NCBI RefSeq assembly: GCF_018449695.1
Contig: NZ_JAAVUY010000022.1
Coordinates: 1-64,000 of the forward strand
DNA: 64,000 nt
DNA from: Bradyrhizobium sp. dw_411
Lineage (GTDB): Bacteria > Pseudomonadota > Alphaproteobacteria > Rhizobiales > Xanthobacteraceae
Reading direction: 5' to 3'
Shown: one piece after another, positions 24,562 through 33,503 of the stretch
Position numbering within the stretch: the first letter of the stretch is position 1
How the letters are laid out: every line of letters begins with the position of its first letter
Program-made: the position numbers and the translations under genes
The notes under the pieces: model-generated
Told to the model about the DNA's origin: nothing
What the model saw: the letters and a program-made list of their open reading frames with translations, nothing else
Database searches by the model: none

Positions 24562-24981
24562 TTAGCCCTTTAAAGCGTCAGCGGCGACCTCCGCAAGCAC
24601 GCCGAGATCGACATCCCGTGTGGATTTGAATTTGATGCAGTATCCAGTGATTTTGGCCTTCCCGAGCCGCGATCCATAGGTCTCGGACAGGTAGTTCTTG
24701 TTCTTGAGACCCATGACGTAGACCGAGATTCCGGACGTATTGGCGCTCAGGCCGATCTTGTAGAACGCTTTCGAATTCCCGTTGGCATAGCGAAGCGTCT
24801 CTGACCCATATCCAATACATGGATTAGAAACGATCTTGCCGTCGTCGTTCCTGCCATCCAGGAACCAGAGTTTGGTGCCGGTCGAAATCGCCAGGATACG
24901 CCGATGCAGATCTCGCAATTCCTCGCACTTGGCCGGTGACTGATCGCCGATGTACCTGTCGATCTGCTCACGCACGCTCAT
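24562..24981 (-). CDS. DUF1801-domain protein (YdhG/YjbR-like)
   Basis: The 139-residue protein starts MSVREQIDRYIGDQSPAKCEEL, with the segment ILAISTGTKLWFLDGRN and a C-terminal GKAKITGYCIKFKS strand. This fits the DUF1801/CyaY-like fold of small cytoplasmic proteins of unknown function. There is no signal peptide or catalytic motif. It stands alone between the DMT transporter gene and an exported protease-like gene. Confidence 0.65.
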   Translation of the reverse strand: MSVREQIDRYIGDQSPAKCEELRDLHRRILAISTGTKLWFLDGRNDDGKIVSNPCIGYGSETLRYANGNSKAFYKIGLSANTSGISVYVMGLKNKNYLSETYGSRLGKAKITGYCIKFKSTRDVDLGVLAEVAADALKG

Positions 24982-25102
24982 GCAAAGGATCTTCCTTTCC
25001 TTGATCGATAATCGTCAAGTATGAAAATGCGGCTGCACAAAGCGCCGAGCTGGCAGCTTATCAAGCCGTTGGGTTCGACCTTCCCCCGGGCACAACCCGA
25101 AA

Positions 25103-25549
25103 TCAAAATTCTTCCGGACAGGGATCGACGATCTTCCACAGCTCTGCGCCGTTGGTGATCTTCTTCATCTCCGGGGTCAGGCCGCCATTGCGGCGGATCC
25201 AGTCTTTCACGGTGTTCGGATAATAGGACATCAGGTCCGACGTCCCCTCCGAGCTCGTGACCTTGATGCCGAAGGTGAAAGCCTTGTCGTAATAGGCTTG
25301 GTGAAAGCCGAGGCTGGCGCGCGGCGTCACGCAAATCTTGTTCATCGGCACGATGCCGAACACCAGCGTGCAGGCGGAGTTGCAGATCCCGTCGATGATC
25401 ACGCGCTCATGGCGATCGCGGATGCGCGCATACTTGGCCTTGTATTCCTCGACATAGCCGCCGTGATCCCGGGTGATATGCAGATCGGCGCGCGCCGGCG
25501 CCGCGGCCAGCACGAACAGCAACAGCAGGGGAATGAACGTGATGCGCAT
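25103..25549 (-). CDS. Exported ClpP/crotonase-fold protein, possible serine protease
   Basis: The 148-residue product has a signal peptide (MRITFIPLLLLFVLAAAPARA). The mature part has the layout of periplasmic ClpP-like proteins: strand RVIIDGICNSACTLVFG with Ser58 as candidate nucleophile, then ICVTPRASLGFHQAYYD with His83 as candidate base. The rest is a short helical C-terminus. It resembles COG3904-type proteins, whose proteolytic activity is not well established. The start at 25549 is chosen because the signal peptide begins there; a frame of 12 more codons upstream is unlikely. Confidence 0.65.
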   Translation of the reverse strand: MRITFIPLLLLFVLAAAPARADLHITRDHGGYVEEYKAKYARIRDRHERVIIDGICNSACTLVFGIVPMNKICVTPRASLGFHQAYYDKAFTFGIKVTSSEGTSDLMSYYPNTVKDWIRRNGGLTPEMKKITNGAELWKIVDPCPEEF

Positions 25550-25805
25550 GGATCGATCGGGAACCAATGAAGCCTGCCGGGACAATTAAGCCAGTCGGGG
25601 ATTCGGGAAAACGGCCCTTAAGGCGGACCAGACGGCACAACTCTGGCCTTACTGTGTTGGAAATTCGTTAAGCATGCCTCCGGGGCCAAAAAACGGCGTT
25701 CTGTGACAAATTTTCCTCAGTTTTCCGGGTCTGCCGCTTTGGAAAGACATGCAATTGGCCTAAAATGCCTTATCTTCACAGACTTGGCTTTCACAGGGGA
25801 ACCGG

Positions 25806-26063
25806 ATGACCCGTTTGAAGTTTTTCGCCGCCGCGGCCGTTCTGGCCACGCTGGCCGCGTTGCCGAACCAGGCGCAGGCGCGTCGTTACCATCACCATCA
25901 TTACGCATACGGCCTCCCTTATTCGATCAGCTACATCCACAATTACGGCCCTGGCATCGAGCCCGGTACCTTCGCCTATTATGATGGTCCCTCGAGCAAC
26001 GCCTGCCGCTGGAGCGCCTCCAGCTATCGCGGCGAGGACGGCCGCAGATACCCCTGCTCCTGA
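25806..26063 (+). CDS. Small exported protein, function unknown
   Basis: The 85-residue protein starts MTRLKFFAAAAVLATLAALP with cleavage after QAQA. The mature part begins RRYHHHHYAYGLP (a His cluster) and has two Cys near the end (NACRWS and YPCS) that could pair in the periplasm. The preceding sequence GGGGAACCGG holds a plausible ribosome binding site. I do not recognise a family. The gene is followed by a stem-loop and then tRNA-Arg. Confidence 0.6.
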   Translation: MTRLKFFAAAAVLATLAALPNQAQARRYHHHHYAYGLPYSISYIHNYGPGIEPGTFAYYDGPSSNACRWSASSYRGEDGRRYPCS

Positions 26064-26152
26064 GCGGTTCTGATCCCGGCTCGATTGCCTGAGCCAACGG
26101 GCCTGACGGGCCGCTGGCCCTGTCAGACCAAGTCTGGTAATCGAGCCCGCAC

Positions 26153-26229
26153 GCACTCGTAGCTCAGCTGGATAGAGCATCGGATTTCGATTCCGAGGGT
26201 CGGGAGTTCGAATCTCTCCGAGTGCGCCA
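26153..26229 (+). tRNA. tRNA-Arg (anticodon TCG)
   Basis: The acceptor stem is GCACTCG with CGAGTGC, then discriminator G and encoded CCA. The D stem is GCTC/GAGC. The anticodon stem TCGGA/TCCGA holds the loop TTTCGAT, giving anticodon TCG, read as arginine (CGN). The T arm is GGGAG-TTCGAAT-CTCTC. All arms pair. Confidence 0.95.
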
Positions 26230-27140
26230 TTTGCTGTCGCCGACGAAGCGTGGCGTCTACGCATCTTTCTTTCGTCGCGCACGCGGGGACCGATACGCCG
26301 CGGCCTATCGTTCAAGAATGCTGTTGGACGACTTCGAACCACACAACGTCCTGTGGTTATGGGTCCCGGCGTTCGCCGGGACGACACTGAATGTGACGCG
26401 CCATCGCCGATTCAAATTTCAAACAGCCAAGACATCAAGCGCAAACACAACTTACATCAAACGCAAACACACCTTCGCATCCCCGCGACGCATTACGCCC
26501 GAGTCATGCCAGAAATTTCCGCCCATAAACCAGAGGGCGTGGGGAATGCCGGGTGCTCGATGCACCCGCAGCCGCGCGTGTAGTGGGTGGTAGCACGCGC
26601 GTTAGTCACCACGAGCACACCGGAGAACCCGGCATTCCCGCACGCGATGGTGTTAACGGTTTCCTTCGCGCTCTCCCCGGTGATCGGGCTCTTTTGTCAC
26701 CGTCGCCTCGCAGATATTTCCGCAAGACTTGAACGCCAGCGTCGAGGCGTCAGGACCACACGACTTCGCCGTCCGCTTCACGCGCCATTCGTCAAAGGCG
26801 CATCAGCGTCCACCGCATCCCGTCCCGCGTCCGTGACGATCGCGATACGCCCCTCCAGTGGGACGAGACAGCGCGGATTCTGCTTTGATTTGGGTTGCTT
26901 TGCGAAGGAGTTTATTTTTGCGTGTCCAACTGGACAGATGGAATCATGTTGATCCGCTTCAAGAAATCAGGTTTTAAAAACTTTGAAACGTGCCTTGAAA
27001 AGACGACCGTCTGCGCCGCGACGATTGCCCCTCTCCCACGAACGCCGCTGGTGCGCGTGAGCTGGTTACGATACGGTCGCCGCAAATCCAGCCTTTGGGC
27101 CGGCGCAATTAAGCCAAACCTTCAATGAGAGCTTGAACCC
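26230..27140. other. 0.9-kb block without genes downstream of tRNA-Arg, structured and probably repeated
   Basis: No frame here has a plausible protein with a ribosome binding site. Two structural features stand out. One is a palindrome GGGTCCCGGC-GTTC-GCCGGGAC (26361-26383). The other is a large folded region where GGGGAATGCCGGGT near 26541 can pair with ACCCGGCATTCCCG near 26627, enclosing an inner CGCGCGTG/CACGCGCG stem. The translated fragments look like those of an often mis-annotated dispersed sequence in Bradyrhizobium genomes, which I recall but cannot check. The last 140 bases lead into the MetE-like gene. Confidence 0.55.
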
Positions 27141-28319
27141 ATGCGACGCAGCGAAGACCGTATTCTCACCACCCATACCGGCAGCCTGCCGCGACCGCCG
27201 GAATTGACGAAGCTGTATGCCCGGCATGTGCGCGGCGAAGCCGTCGATGCCAGCGAAATCGCGCGGGCCGGCCATGCCGCCTTGCAGGGGATCATCCCAA
27301 AGCAGATCGCCGCCGGCATCGATATCGGCAACAATGGCGAGCAGCAGCGCGAGGGTTTCTTTCTCCATGTCCGGCACCGGATGACCGGGTTTGGCGGCAC
27401 ATGGAAGCGCTGGCCGCGCGCCGATGTCGAGCAATACCCTATTTTCAAGCAGGCACTGGAACAGCAAAACACCGGCAAGGAAATGGTCAGCAATTTCGCG
27501 CCGCCAAAAGTCATCGGCGAGATCAAGTATATCGGCGTCGCGGAGGCCGAGCGTGAATGCACCGATTTCCGCGAGGTGCTCAACGAACGCGCGACATCGG
27601 GCCAAAAGGGATTCATGGAAGCGTTTCTCACCGCGCCCTCGCCCGGTATTGTCGTGGCCGCGATCCGCAACGAGCATTACGACACCGAGGACGCGTACCT
27701 CGCTGCCGTCGGCCGGGCGTTGCAGGTCGAATATGAAGCCATCGTCGCGCAGGGCTTTCTGCTGCAACTGGATTGCCCGGATCTCGCACTGGAGCATCAC
27801 ATCTCGTTTCAGAATCGCCCGCAGTCCGATTTTCTCGATTTCGTCGAGCGCGTGGTGGCGACGATCAACGTCGCGCTGCGCAATATTCCGCGCGAAAAAG
27901 TTCGCATGCATGTGTGCTGGGGCAATTACGAGGGACCGCACGATCGCGACGTGCCGCTGGCGACGATCCTGCCGCTGATCGCCAAAATGAATGTCGGCGC
28001 GCTGGTGCTGCCGTTCGCCAATCCGCGCCATGCCCATGAAGTGCGCTGTCTCGAGGGATCAGCGATCTCCGACGACCAGATCGTCGTCGCCGGCGTTATC
28101 GATTCCCTGACCAACTTCGTCGAGCATCCCGAGGTGATCGCCGAGCGGATCGAACGCGTCGTCAAGACGCTGGGCGACAAGGGCCGCGTCATTGCCGGAA
28201 CCGATTGCGGATTTGACACCTCCGCCGGTGCCGGCCGCGTCGCGGAGGATGTGGTATGGGCCAAGCTGGCGGCCTTGCGTGAGGGCGCGGATATCGCCTC
28301 ACGCCGGCTGTTCTCGTAG
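27141..28319 (+). CDS. Cobalamin-independent methionine synthase-like (MetE C-terminal domain) protein
   Basis: The 392-residue protein is a stand-alone copy of the MetE C-terminal (UROD/MetE-like) barrel. It has LTTHTGSLPRPPEL at the N-terminus and the zinc ligands in MHVCWGNYEGPHDRD (His and Cys) and GTDCGFDTSAG (Cys), as in zinc-dependent methyl or alkyl transferases. Full MetE is about twice as long, so this belongs to the 'methionine synthase II' group, which includes enzymes acting on non-folate donors or on epoxide/alkyl thioethers. The acceptor is probably a thiol. A decayed copy of its last 117 bases lies at 28992-29107. Confidence 0.82.
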   Translation: MRRSEDRILTTHTGSLPRPPELTKLYARHVRGEAVDASEIARAGHAALQGIIPKQIAAGIDIGNNGEQQREGFFLHVRHRMTGFGGTWKRWPRADVEQYPIFKQALEQQNTGKEMVSNFAPPKVIGEIKYIGVAEAERECTDFREVLNERATSGQKGFMEAFLTAPSPGIVVAAIRNEHYDTEDAYLAAVGRALQVEYEAIVAQGFLLQLDCPDLALEHHISFQNRPQSDFLDFVERVVATINVALRNIPREKVRMHVCWGNYEGPHDRDVPLATILPLIAKMNVGALVLPFANPRHAHEVRCLEGSAISDDQIVVAGVIDSLTNFVEHPEVIAERIERVVKTLGDKGRVIAGTDCGFDTSAGAGRVAEDVVWAKLAALREGADIASRRLFS

Positions 28320-28460
28320 GCCTGAACAAAATCTGATAAGCGGCGGTTTGGGTGAATCGGCTCGCCGCCGGTTCAATTGCTACTCACCTTGCGGGAGGAT
28401 ACAGGCCGCCTCGGCGGCCGCTCTTTCCAGATACGGCTACGCCAGCGATGCCGACCCATG

Positions 28461-28907
28461 TCAGCGTCGGATCAGCACGACGCCACCGATCAGCAGGGCA
28501 ACGCCCAACAAGCGCGGAACGTCAATCTGCCGCTCAGGCATGCCGAGCCAACCGAATTGATCGAGAGCCAGTCCGGCAATCATCTGCCCGGTGACCAACA
28601 ACGCGATGTACCCTGCCCCGCCCAATTTTGGGATCGTGACGATAGAGATCGCGACAAAGATCGCGCCGAGTATGCCGCCGCCCCAAGCCCAGAAAGGCAC
28701 CCTGGCAATGCTAGCGGAAGAAGGTATGGGGTCGCGAAGCGCCGTCGCGAGACACACCATGAAGATGATACCGAGGAAGTAGCTAACAAAGCCGGACCAG
28801 GCCGCGGAGTTCAGCTCTGCCCGTAGATTTGCATTCAGAGCCTGCTGAACGACCAAGCTTACACCGGCGCTGATCGTGAGAAGGGCGGGCCAAATAAGGT
28901 TCTGCAT
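28461..28907 (-). CDS. YdcZ/DUF606-type DMT transporter (single-repeat)
   Basis: The 148-residue protein has five hydrophobic segments, near residues 4-22, 38-56, 68-92, 98-116 and 128-147. Motifs VVQQALNANLRAEL and VTGQMIAGLALDQFG are typical of the DUF606/YdcZ small transporters, which act as dimers or paired proteins. The substrate is unknown. The start at 28907 is preferred because the first membrane helix follows it. It sits inside the interval between the MetE-like gene and the decayed copy of that gene's 3' end. Confidence 0.82.
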   Translation of the reverse strand: MQNLIWPALLTISAGVSLVVQQALNANLRAELNSAAWSGFVSYFLGIIFMVCLATALRDPIPSSASIARVPFWAWGGGILGAIFVAISIVTIPKLGGAGYIALLVTGQMIAGLALDQFGWLGMPERQIDVPRLLGVALLIGGVVLIRR

Positions 28908-28991
28908 TGAGGTCTTTCCAGCTTTCGGAAAGGCACCTTTAACCCGAGTCGCGACCTCGCCTGAAATCAAGCCCCCTGCTGCTTTCGATCA

Positions 28992-29107
28992 GATTGCGGG
29001 TTTGAGACCTTCGCCGGCGCGAGTCACGTCACGGAGGACGTGGTGTGGCCAAGCTGACAGCCCTGCGTAAGGGCGCTGATATCGCCTCACGCAGATTGTT
29101 CTCGTAG
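28992..29107 (+). pseudogene. Degenerate duplicate of the 3' end of the MetE-like gene
   Basis: These bases align to 28203-28319, the last 39 codons of the MetE-like gene. Shared blocks include GATTGCGG, CGGAGGA, CCAAGCTG, GATATCGCCTCACGC and TGTTCTCGTAGG. Differences fall mostly at third positions, plus one deleted base (GTGGTGTGG-CCAAG against GTGGTATGGGCCAAG) that breaks the frame. It is therefore the tail of a second, related gene that has otherwise been lost, with a small transporter gene now lying between. Confidence 0.85.
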
Positions 29108-29122
29108 GATTTGTCACCGCGT

Positions 29123-29163
29123 AAAAAAAGGAGCGGACGACCGTCTCGCCGTCCGCTCCTTTC
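29123..29163 (-). terminator. Intrinsic terminator of the HSL-family esterase gene
   Basis: GGAGCGGACG and CGTCCGCTCC form a perfect 10-bp stem extended by AAA/TTT. On the minus strand it is followed by seven T. Confidence 0.9.
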
Positions 29164-29172
29164 AAATCTGGA

Positions 29173-30216
29173 TCAGGGCGCCAGACGAGCCTTGATCTCC
29201 GCCGAGATCTGACGGATCGCGGCCTGCGGCTCGGGGTCGGTCAGGATACCGTTCAGCAGGACGAAGTCATGGATCATCCCGTTGTAACGGGTGGCGATCA
29301 CGGAAACCCCGGCTTCCTTGAGCTTGCGGGCGTAGGCCTCGCCTTCGTCGCGCAACGGGTCGTTCTCCGAGGTGATGACCAGGGCCGGCGGAAGACCGCT
29401 TAGCTCCTGCAGGCTGGCGCGCAGCGGCGAGACATAACGGTTGTCGCGGGTCTTGGCATCCGGCGCGTACAGATCCCAGCCGTACTTCATGAAGGCGCGG
29501 GCCAGGAAACGCCCGGTGCCGAATTCATGATAGGATCCGGTATCGACGCTGGCGTCGGTCGCCGGGATCATCAGCACCTGATAGCTGATCTTGGGTCCGC
29601 CACGGTCCTTGGCCATCAGCGTCAGCGCAGCGCTCATGTTGCCGCCGACCGAATTGCCGGCCACCGCGATCCGGCTGCCGTCCGCGCCAAACTCTCCGGC
29701 ATGGGCCGCCACCCACTTCAGCACGGCATAGGATTGATTGAGCTGAACGGGGAAACGCGCCTCAGGCAAGGACGTGTACTCAACGAACACGCCGATCTGA
29801 CCGGAGCCGACCACCAGGTCGCGCAGCAGACGCTGATGGTTCTGGAAGTTGCCGACGATCCAGACGCCGCCGTGAATGAACAGCAGCACGCCGGGCTTGC
29901 CGGCGATCTGCTCCGGTTTCATGATATAGATCTTTACGCTTTGACCATCCTGGGTGATGGTCTGCTCGGTTGTGCTCACCCCCGACATGTCGACTGGAGT
30001 CTTGTTCTGCAGGCCGGTCAGGATGTCCTGCGGCTTCGGCTGGGGAAGCTCCCAGAACGGGCTTGGATCCTTGTTGATCTCGCGCAGGAAAGCGCGAACC
30101 TGCGGGTCAATGCGAGGATCGGTTGCAGGATCCGGCGTTGCGGCTTGCGTAGTTTGCGTCATAACCGTGGCTCCAAGAAGGATTGTTGAAAGAAAAAGAA
30201 GAAGGGTGCGTCGCAT
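29173..30216 (-). CDS. Exported alpha/beta hydrolase, HSL-type esterase
   Basis: A 347-residue esterase with an N-terminal signal peptide (MRRTLLLFLSTILLGATVMT). The oxyanion-hole motif of the hormone-sensitive lipase group is LLFIHGGVWIVG. The nucleophile elbow GNSVGGN carries the catalytic Ser, the Asp lies in ITSENDPLRDEG and the His in GMIHDFVLLNG. It should hydrolyse short-chain esters in the periplasm. It is divergent from the 952-residue regulator gene across 197 bases, which suggests it is controlled by that protein. It ends at a strong terminator. Confidence 0.88.
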   Translation of the reverse strand: MRRTLLLFLSTILLGATVMTQTTQAATPDPATDPRIDPQVRAFLREINKDPSPFWELPQPKPQDILTGLQNKTPVDMSGVSTTEQTITQDGQSVKIYIMKPEQIAGKPGVLLFIHGGVWIVGNFQNHQRLLRDLVVGSGQIGVFVEYTSLPEARFPVQLNQSYAVLKWVAAHAGEFGADGSRIAVAGNSVGGNMSAALTLMAKDRGGPKISYQVLMIPATDASVDTGSYHEFGTGRFLARAFMKYGWDLYAPDAKTRDNRYVSPLRASLQELSGLPPALVITSENDPLRDEGEAYARKLKEAGVSVIATRYNGMIHDFVLLNGILTDPEPQAAIRQISAEIKARLAP

Positions 30217-30413
30217 GTGTTACCTCTGTCGCTTGCCGGTGGTCGCATCCACGAACACGTCGCGTGTGGCGGGGGTTCAATGCTGCGTTAACGGATTGCC
30301 CGACCGTCCGATGTTCACCGTCACGACCAACGTCTAAGCTCGTTTCACGGGTGAATTCCCTGAGCCTGTGCTGAGAAGTTCTGAGGATTGCCTGATCTAC
30401 AGGGGACGCCGAC

Positions 30414-33272
30414 TTGACAGAGCAAAGCCCACAAGCCGGTGACCCGCCCAATGGATGGGAGATCGATCTCAGCCGGCGCGAATTGCGGTCCCGTGGAGCC
30501 TCTGTTCCGATCGGGAGCCGGGCATTCGAGATCCTCGAGGTTCTGGCTCGATCAAGCGGCGAGCTCGTCAGCAAGTACCACCTGATGGAGCGGGTATGGC
30601 CGGGCGCGGTCGTCGAGGAAAACACGCTGCAATTTCATATATCGGCGATCCGGAAGACGCTCGGCAGCGACCGCGGTCTGCTGAAGACGGTACCCGGCCG
30701 AGGCTATCGCCTGCTGGAGCGCTGGAGCATCCTGGAGGCGGCCGAACCGGGGCATCGGTTCGATAACGCAGCGCGCAATCCGAAACAGCCCTTTCGAACC
30801 AATGTGCCGCTTGCAGGATCGGCCCTGATCGGCCGAGGCGAGCCACGGCGGCATCTGCTGGAAGTCCTGTCGGCCTATCGTGTCGTCACGCTGACCGGAC
30901 CGGGCGGGATCGGAAAGAGCGTCCTGGCCCTTGAGGTTGCGCGCAGCATCTTTCCGACGCTTGAGGGCGACTGCTGGATCGTTGAGCTGGCCTCGCTGTC
31001 GGACCCGGCGCTGGTGCCCGCGGCGGTTTCTGTCGCACTCGGACTGAGGATCGCGGGCAGCGTGATTTCGGCCGAATCCGTAGCCCGGGCGCTCGACAGA
31101 GAGAAGCTGCTGCTCGTGCTCGACAACTGCGAACACCTGGTCGATGCCGTAGCCAAGCTCGCGGAAACGATCGTTCGTCTATGCCCGAATGCGTCAGTGC
31201 TTGCGACCAGCCAGGAGATCCTGAGGATCGAGGGCGAATACGTCTATCGCGTTCCGCCGCTCGACGTGCCGCCTTCGCGCCGCGATGACAAGGATATCAT
31301 TCGTGAGTACAGCGCCGTTCAACTGTTCAATGCCCGGCTGATCGCCCTCGACGCCGGCTCGTCGGCCTACCCGGAAAATCCGCCGCTCATTGCCGCGATC
31401 TGCCGGCACCTCGACGGCATCCCGCTTGCCATCGAATTTGCGGCGGCGCGCGTCGCGACGCTGGGACTTCAGCAGACGGCTGACCTTCTCGGTGATCGCT
31501 TCAGTCTCCTGACAGCCGGCCGTCGAACGGCCCTGCCCCGACATCAAACCCTGCGCGCGGCGCTGGACTGGAGCTACGAGCTGTTGCCGGAGGCGGAACG
31601 AATCCTGCTGCGTCGATTGGCGATTTGCGCGGGCGAGTTCACGCTCGAGGCGGCGACGGCGGTCATGGGTGATGCCGGCGTGACGACCGCCACGGTTGCC
31701 GAGGGGATCGCGAGCCTGGCCGCGAAGTCGCTGGTATCGCTGGATGCATTGGCGCCCTCAGGCCGCTGGCGATTGCTCGAGACTATCAGGGCCTATGCGC
31801 TCGACAAGCTGACCGGGAGCGGTGAAGCGGAAGTCATTGCTCACCGCCACGCGGTGTTCTTTCGCGATCTGTTTGCAATGGCCGCCGATGGCCCATTCGT
31901 GGACTTTCATAATCTGCCCCGTTACGCCCGGGATCTCGACAATATGCGAGCGGCGCTTGGCTGGGCCTTCTCTCGCGGCGCCGAGAAAGTCGACATTGGA
32001 ATCGGACTTGCCGTCGCCGCCGGGCCCGTCCTGCTGGCAACGTCCATGCTGCCTGAATGTCATCGCTGGTCTGAGCAGGCGCTACTGGCCCTCGACGATT
32101 CCAGGCGCGGAACGACCGATGAAATGCGGCTACAGGCCAACCTGGGCTATTCACTGATGTTTACGGGCGGCGGGGCCGACAAGACGCAAGCGGCGCTGGA
32201 TAGAAGCCTCTCCATCGCCGAGGATTGCGGCGAAGTCTCCTATCAAATGTGGCTGCTCAGCGCGCTGAACATCTTCCACTTTCGCGCGGGCAATTCCAGG
32301 CTGACACTGCAATGCGCAAGACGCAGTCTGGCAGTAGCCGAAGCCATCGACGACCCGGCGGCCTTCGCATTGGCGCATTTCGTGCTCGGGAACTCACTCT
32401 ATTTGCTCGGCGATCTCAAAGGCGCCCGCGCGGAGTTCGAGACGGCAATACAGAACAGGTCACGCGCACAGCGCGCCAGCAAGCTCTTTTTCGGCTTTGA
32501 CGTCGCCGCCCCGGCCGCCATGGGGTTGGCGAGCACGCTATGCCTGCAGGGCTATCCGCGTCAGGCCACCGAACAGGCGCACCGGATCCTCGAGGATGCC
32601 GTTCAGATCAAGCACTCGGTAACATTGAGCCTGACTTTGATACACGCCGTCTTGCTGTTCCTTTGGACCGGCGATCTGCAAGCCGCCGAGAATGTCATCG
32701 ACTGGTATATCGCCAATGGCCGATCCCATTCCTTGAGGATGCAGGTCGTGGTCGGACGTGGTTTCAAGGCGCTACTGGCGATCAGCCGCGGCGATCCGCA
32801 AACCGGAACAGATATCTTGCAGAGTTGCGTGCAGGAGCTTCGCGCGGCGAGCTATGGGATGATGGCTTCGCCATTCAACATTTCGCTCGCGGAAGGGTTG
32901 GCCGCAACCGGCCGATTTGACGAAAGCATCAGCGTGATCGATGACGGCATCCAACTGGTCGAGGCGAACGGCGACCTCATCTATATGACCGAGTTGTTGC
33001 GGGTGAAAGGCACCCTTCTGCTCGCAATGCCTGAGCCTCGCGTCGCGGAGGCGGAAATGCTCCTCATCCGCTCGATTGAACTCAGTCGTCAACAAGGCGC
33101 GCGTGCCAGCGAACTGCGCGCTGCGACCAATCTGGCAGAGCTGATGAGCGCTCAGGGACGACGCGAGGATGCCCGATCGCTTCTGGAGCCATTATTCGAA
33201 CGGTTCGAAGGCCGCGACACGGCAGATCTGAAGGCCGCAGAACGTTTGCTGGCGACCTTGCATCAGGTCTAG
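30414..33272 (+). CDS. Winged-helix regulator with NB-ARC-like ATPase and helical-repeat C-terminus
   Basis: The 952-residue protein has three parts. Residues 1-105 are an OmpR/CadC-type winged helix (SRAFEILEVLARSSGELVSK and KTVPGRGYRLLE). Residues about 130-480 are a STAND-type NTPase with Walker A GPGGIGKS at 162-169, Walker B KLLLVLDNCEHL and the GIPLAIEFAAARV segment. The rest is made of helical TPR-like repeats. Such proteins integrate a ligand or partner signal through the repeats and bind DNA. The start is TTG (30414), with AGGGG eight bases upstream. It is divergent from the exported esterase gene. Confidence 0.9.
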   Translation: MTEQSPQAGDPPNGWEIDLSRRELRSRGASVPIGSRAFEILEVLARSSGELVSKYHLMERVWPGAVVEENTLQFHISAIRKTLGSDRGLLKTVPGRGYRLLERWSILEAAEPGHRFDNAARNPKQPFRTNVPLAGSALIGRGEPRRHLLEVLSAYRVVTLTGPGGIGKSVLALEVARSIFPTLEGDCWIVELASLSDPALVPAAVSVALGLRIAGSVISAESVARALDREKLLLVLDNCEHLVDAVAKLAETIVRLCPNASVLATSQEILRIEGEYVYRVPPLDVPPSRRDDKDIIREYSAVQLFNARLIALDAGSSAYPENPPLIAAICRHLDGIPLAIEFAAARVATLGLQQTADLLGDRFSLLTAGRRTALPRHQTLRAALDWSYELLPEAERILLRRLAICAGEFTLEAATAVMGDAGVTTATVAEGIASLAAKSLVSLDALAPSGRWRLLETIRAYALDKLTGSGEAEVIAHRHAVFFRDLFAMAADGPFVDFHNLPRYARDLDNMRAALGWAFSRGAEKVDIGIGLAVAAGPVLLATSMLPECHRWSEQALLALDDSRRGTTDEMRLQANLGYSLMFTGGGADKTQAALDRSLSIAEDCGEVSYQMWLLSALNIFHFRAGNSRLTLQCARRSLAVAEAIDDPAAFALAHFVLGNSLYLLGDLKGARAEFETAIQNRSRAQRASKLFFGFDVAAPAAMGLASTLCLQGYPRQATEQAHRILEDAVQIKHSVTLSLTLIHAVLLFLWTGDLQAAENVIDWYIANGRSHSLRMQVVVGRGFKALLAISRGDPQTGTDILQSCVQELRAASYGMMASPFNISLAEGLAATGRFDESISVIDDGIQLVEANGDLIYMTELLRVKGTLLLAMPEPRVAEAEMLLIRSIELSRQQGARASELRAATNLAELMSAQGRREDARSLLEPLFERFEGRDTADLKAAERLLATLHQV

Positions 33273-33503
33273 TCTGGTGGCAGTGGAATTTCAGCTTGAA
33301 CCGCGCCACGGGGTCGCCCAGGCAAAGCTCCATGCGAGCCGAGCCGAATATTCAAGCTGATGCCGCTTTATTCGGCGGCCGCGATGACGGAAGATGACAT
33401 CCGATCAAACGATCGAGTGATCCTCTCCGGCGCGCTATTTTGACATCAAATTCAACGATAAGATTTTCCGGCAATAGCGCAAAAATGAGTTGGACCCGTT
33501 TCA

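Noticed and set aside
26222..26952. Two overlapping frames of about 120 codons downstream of tRNA-Arg
   Set aside because: They begin inside or next to the tRNA and within a folded non-coding block, and their sequences resemble known spurious translations.
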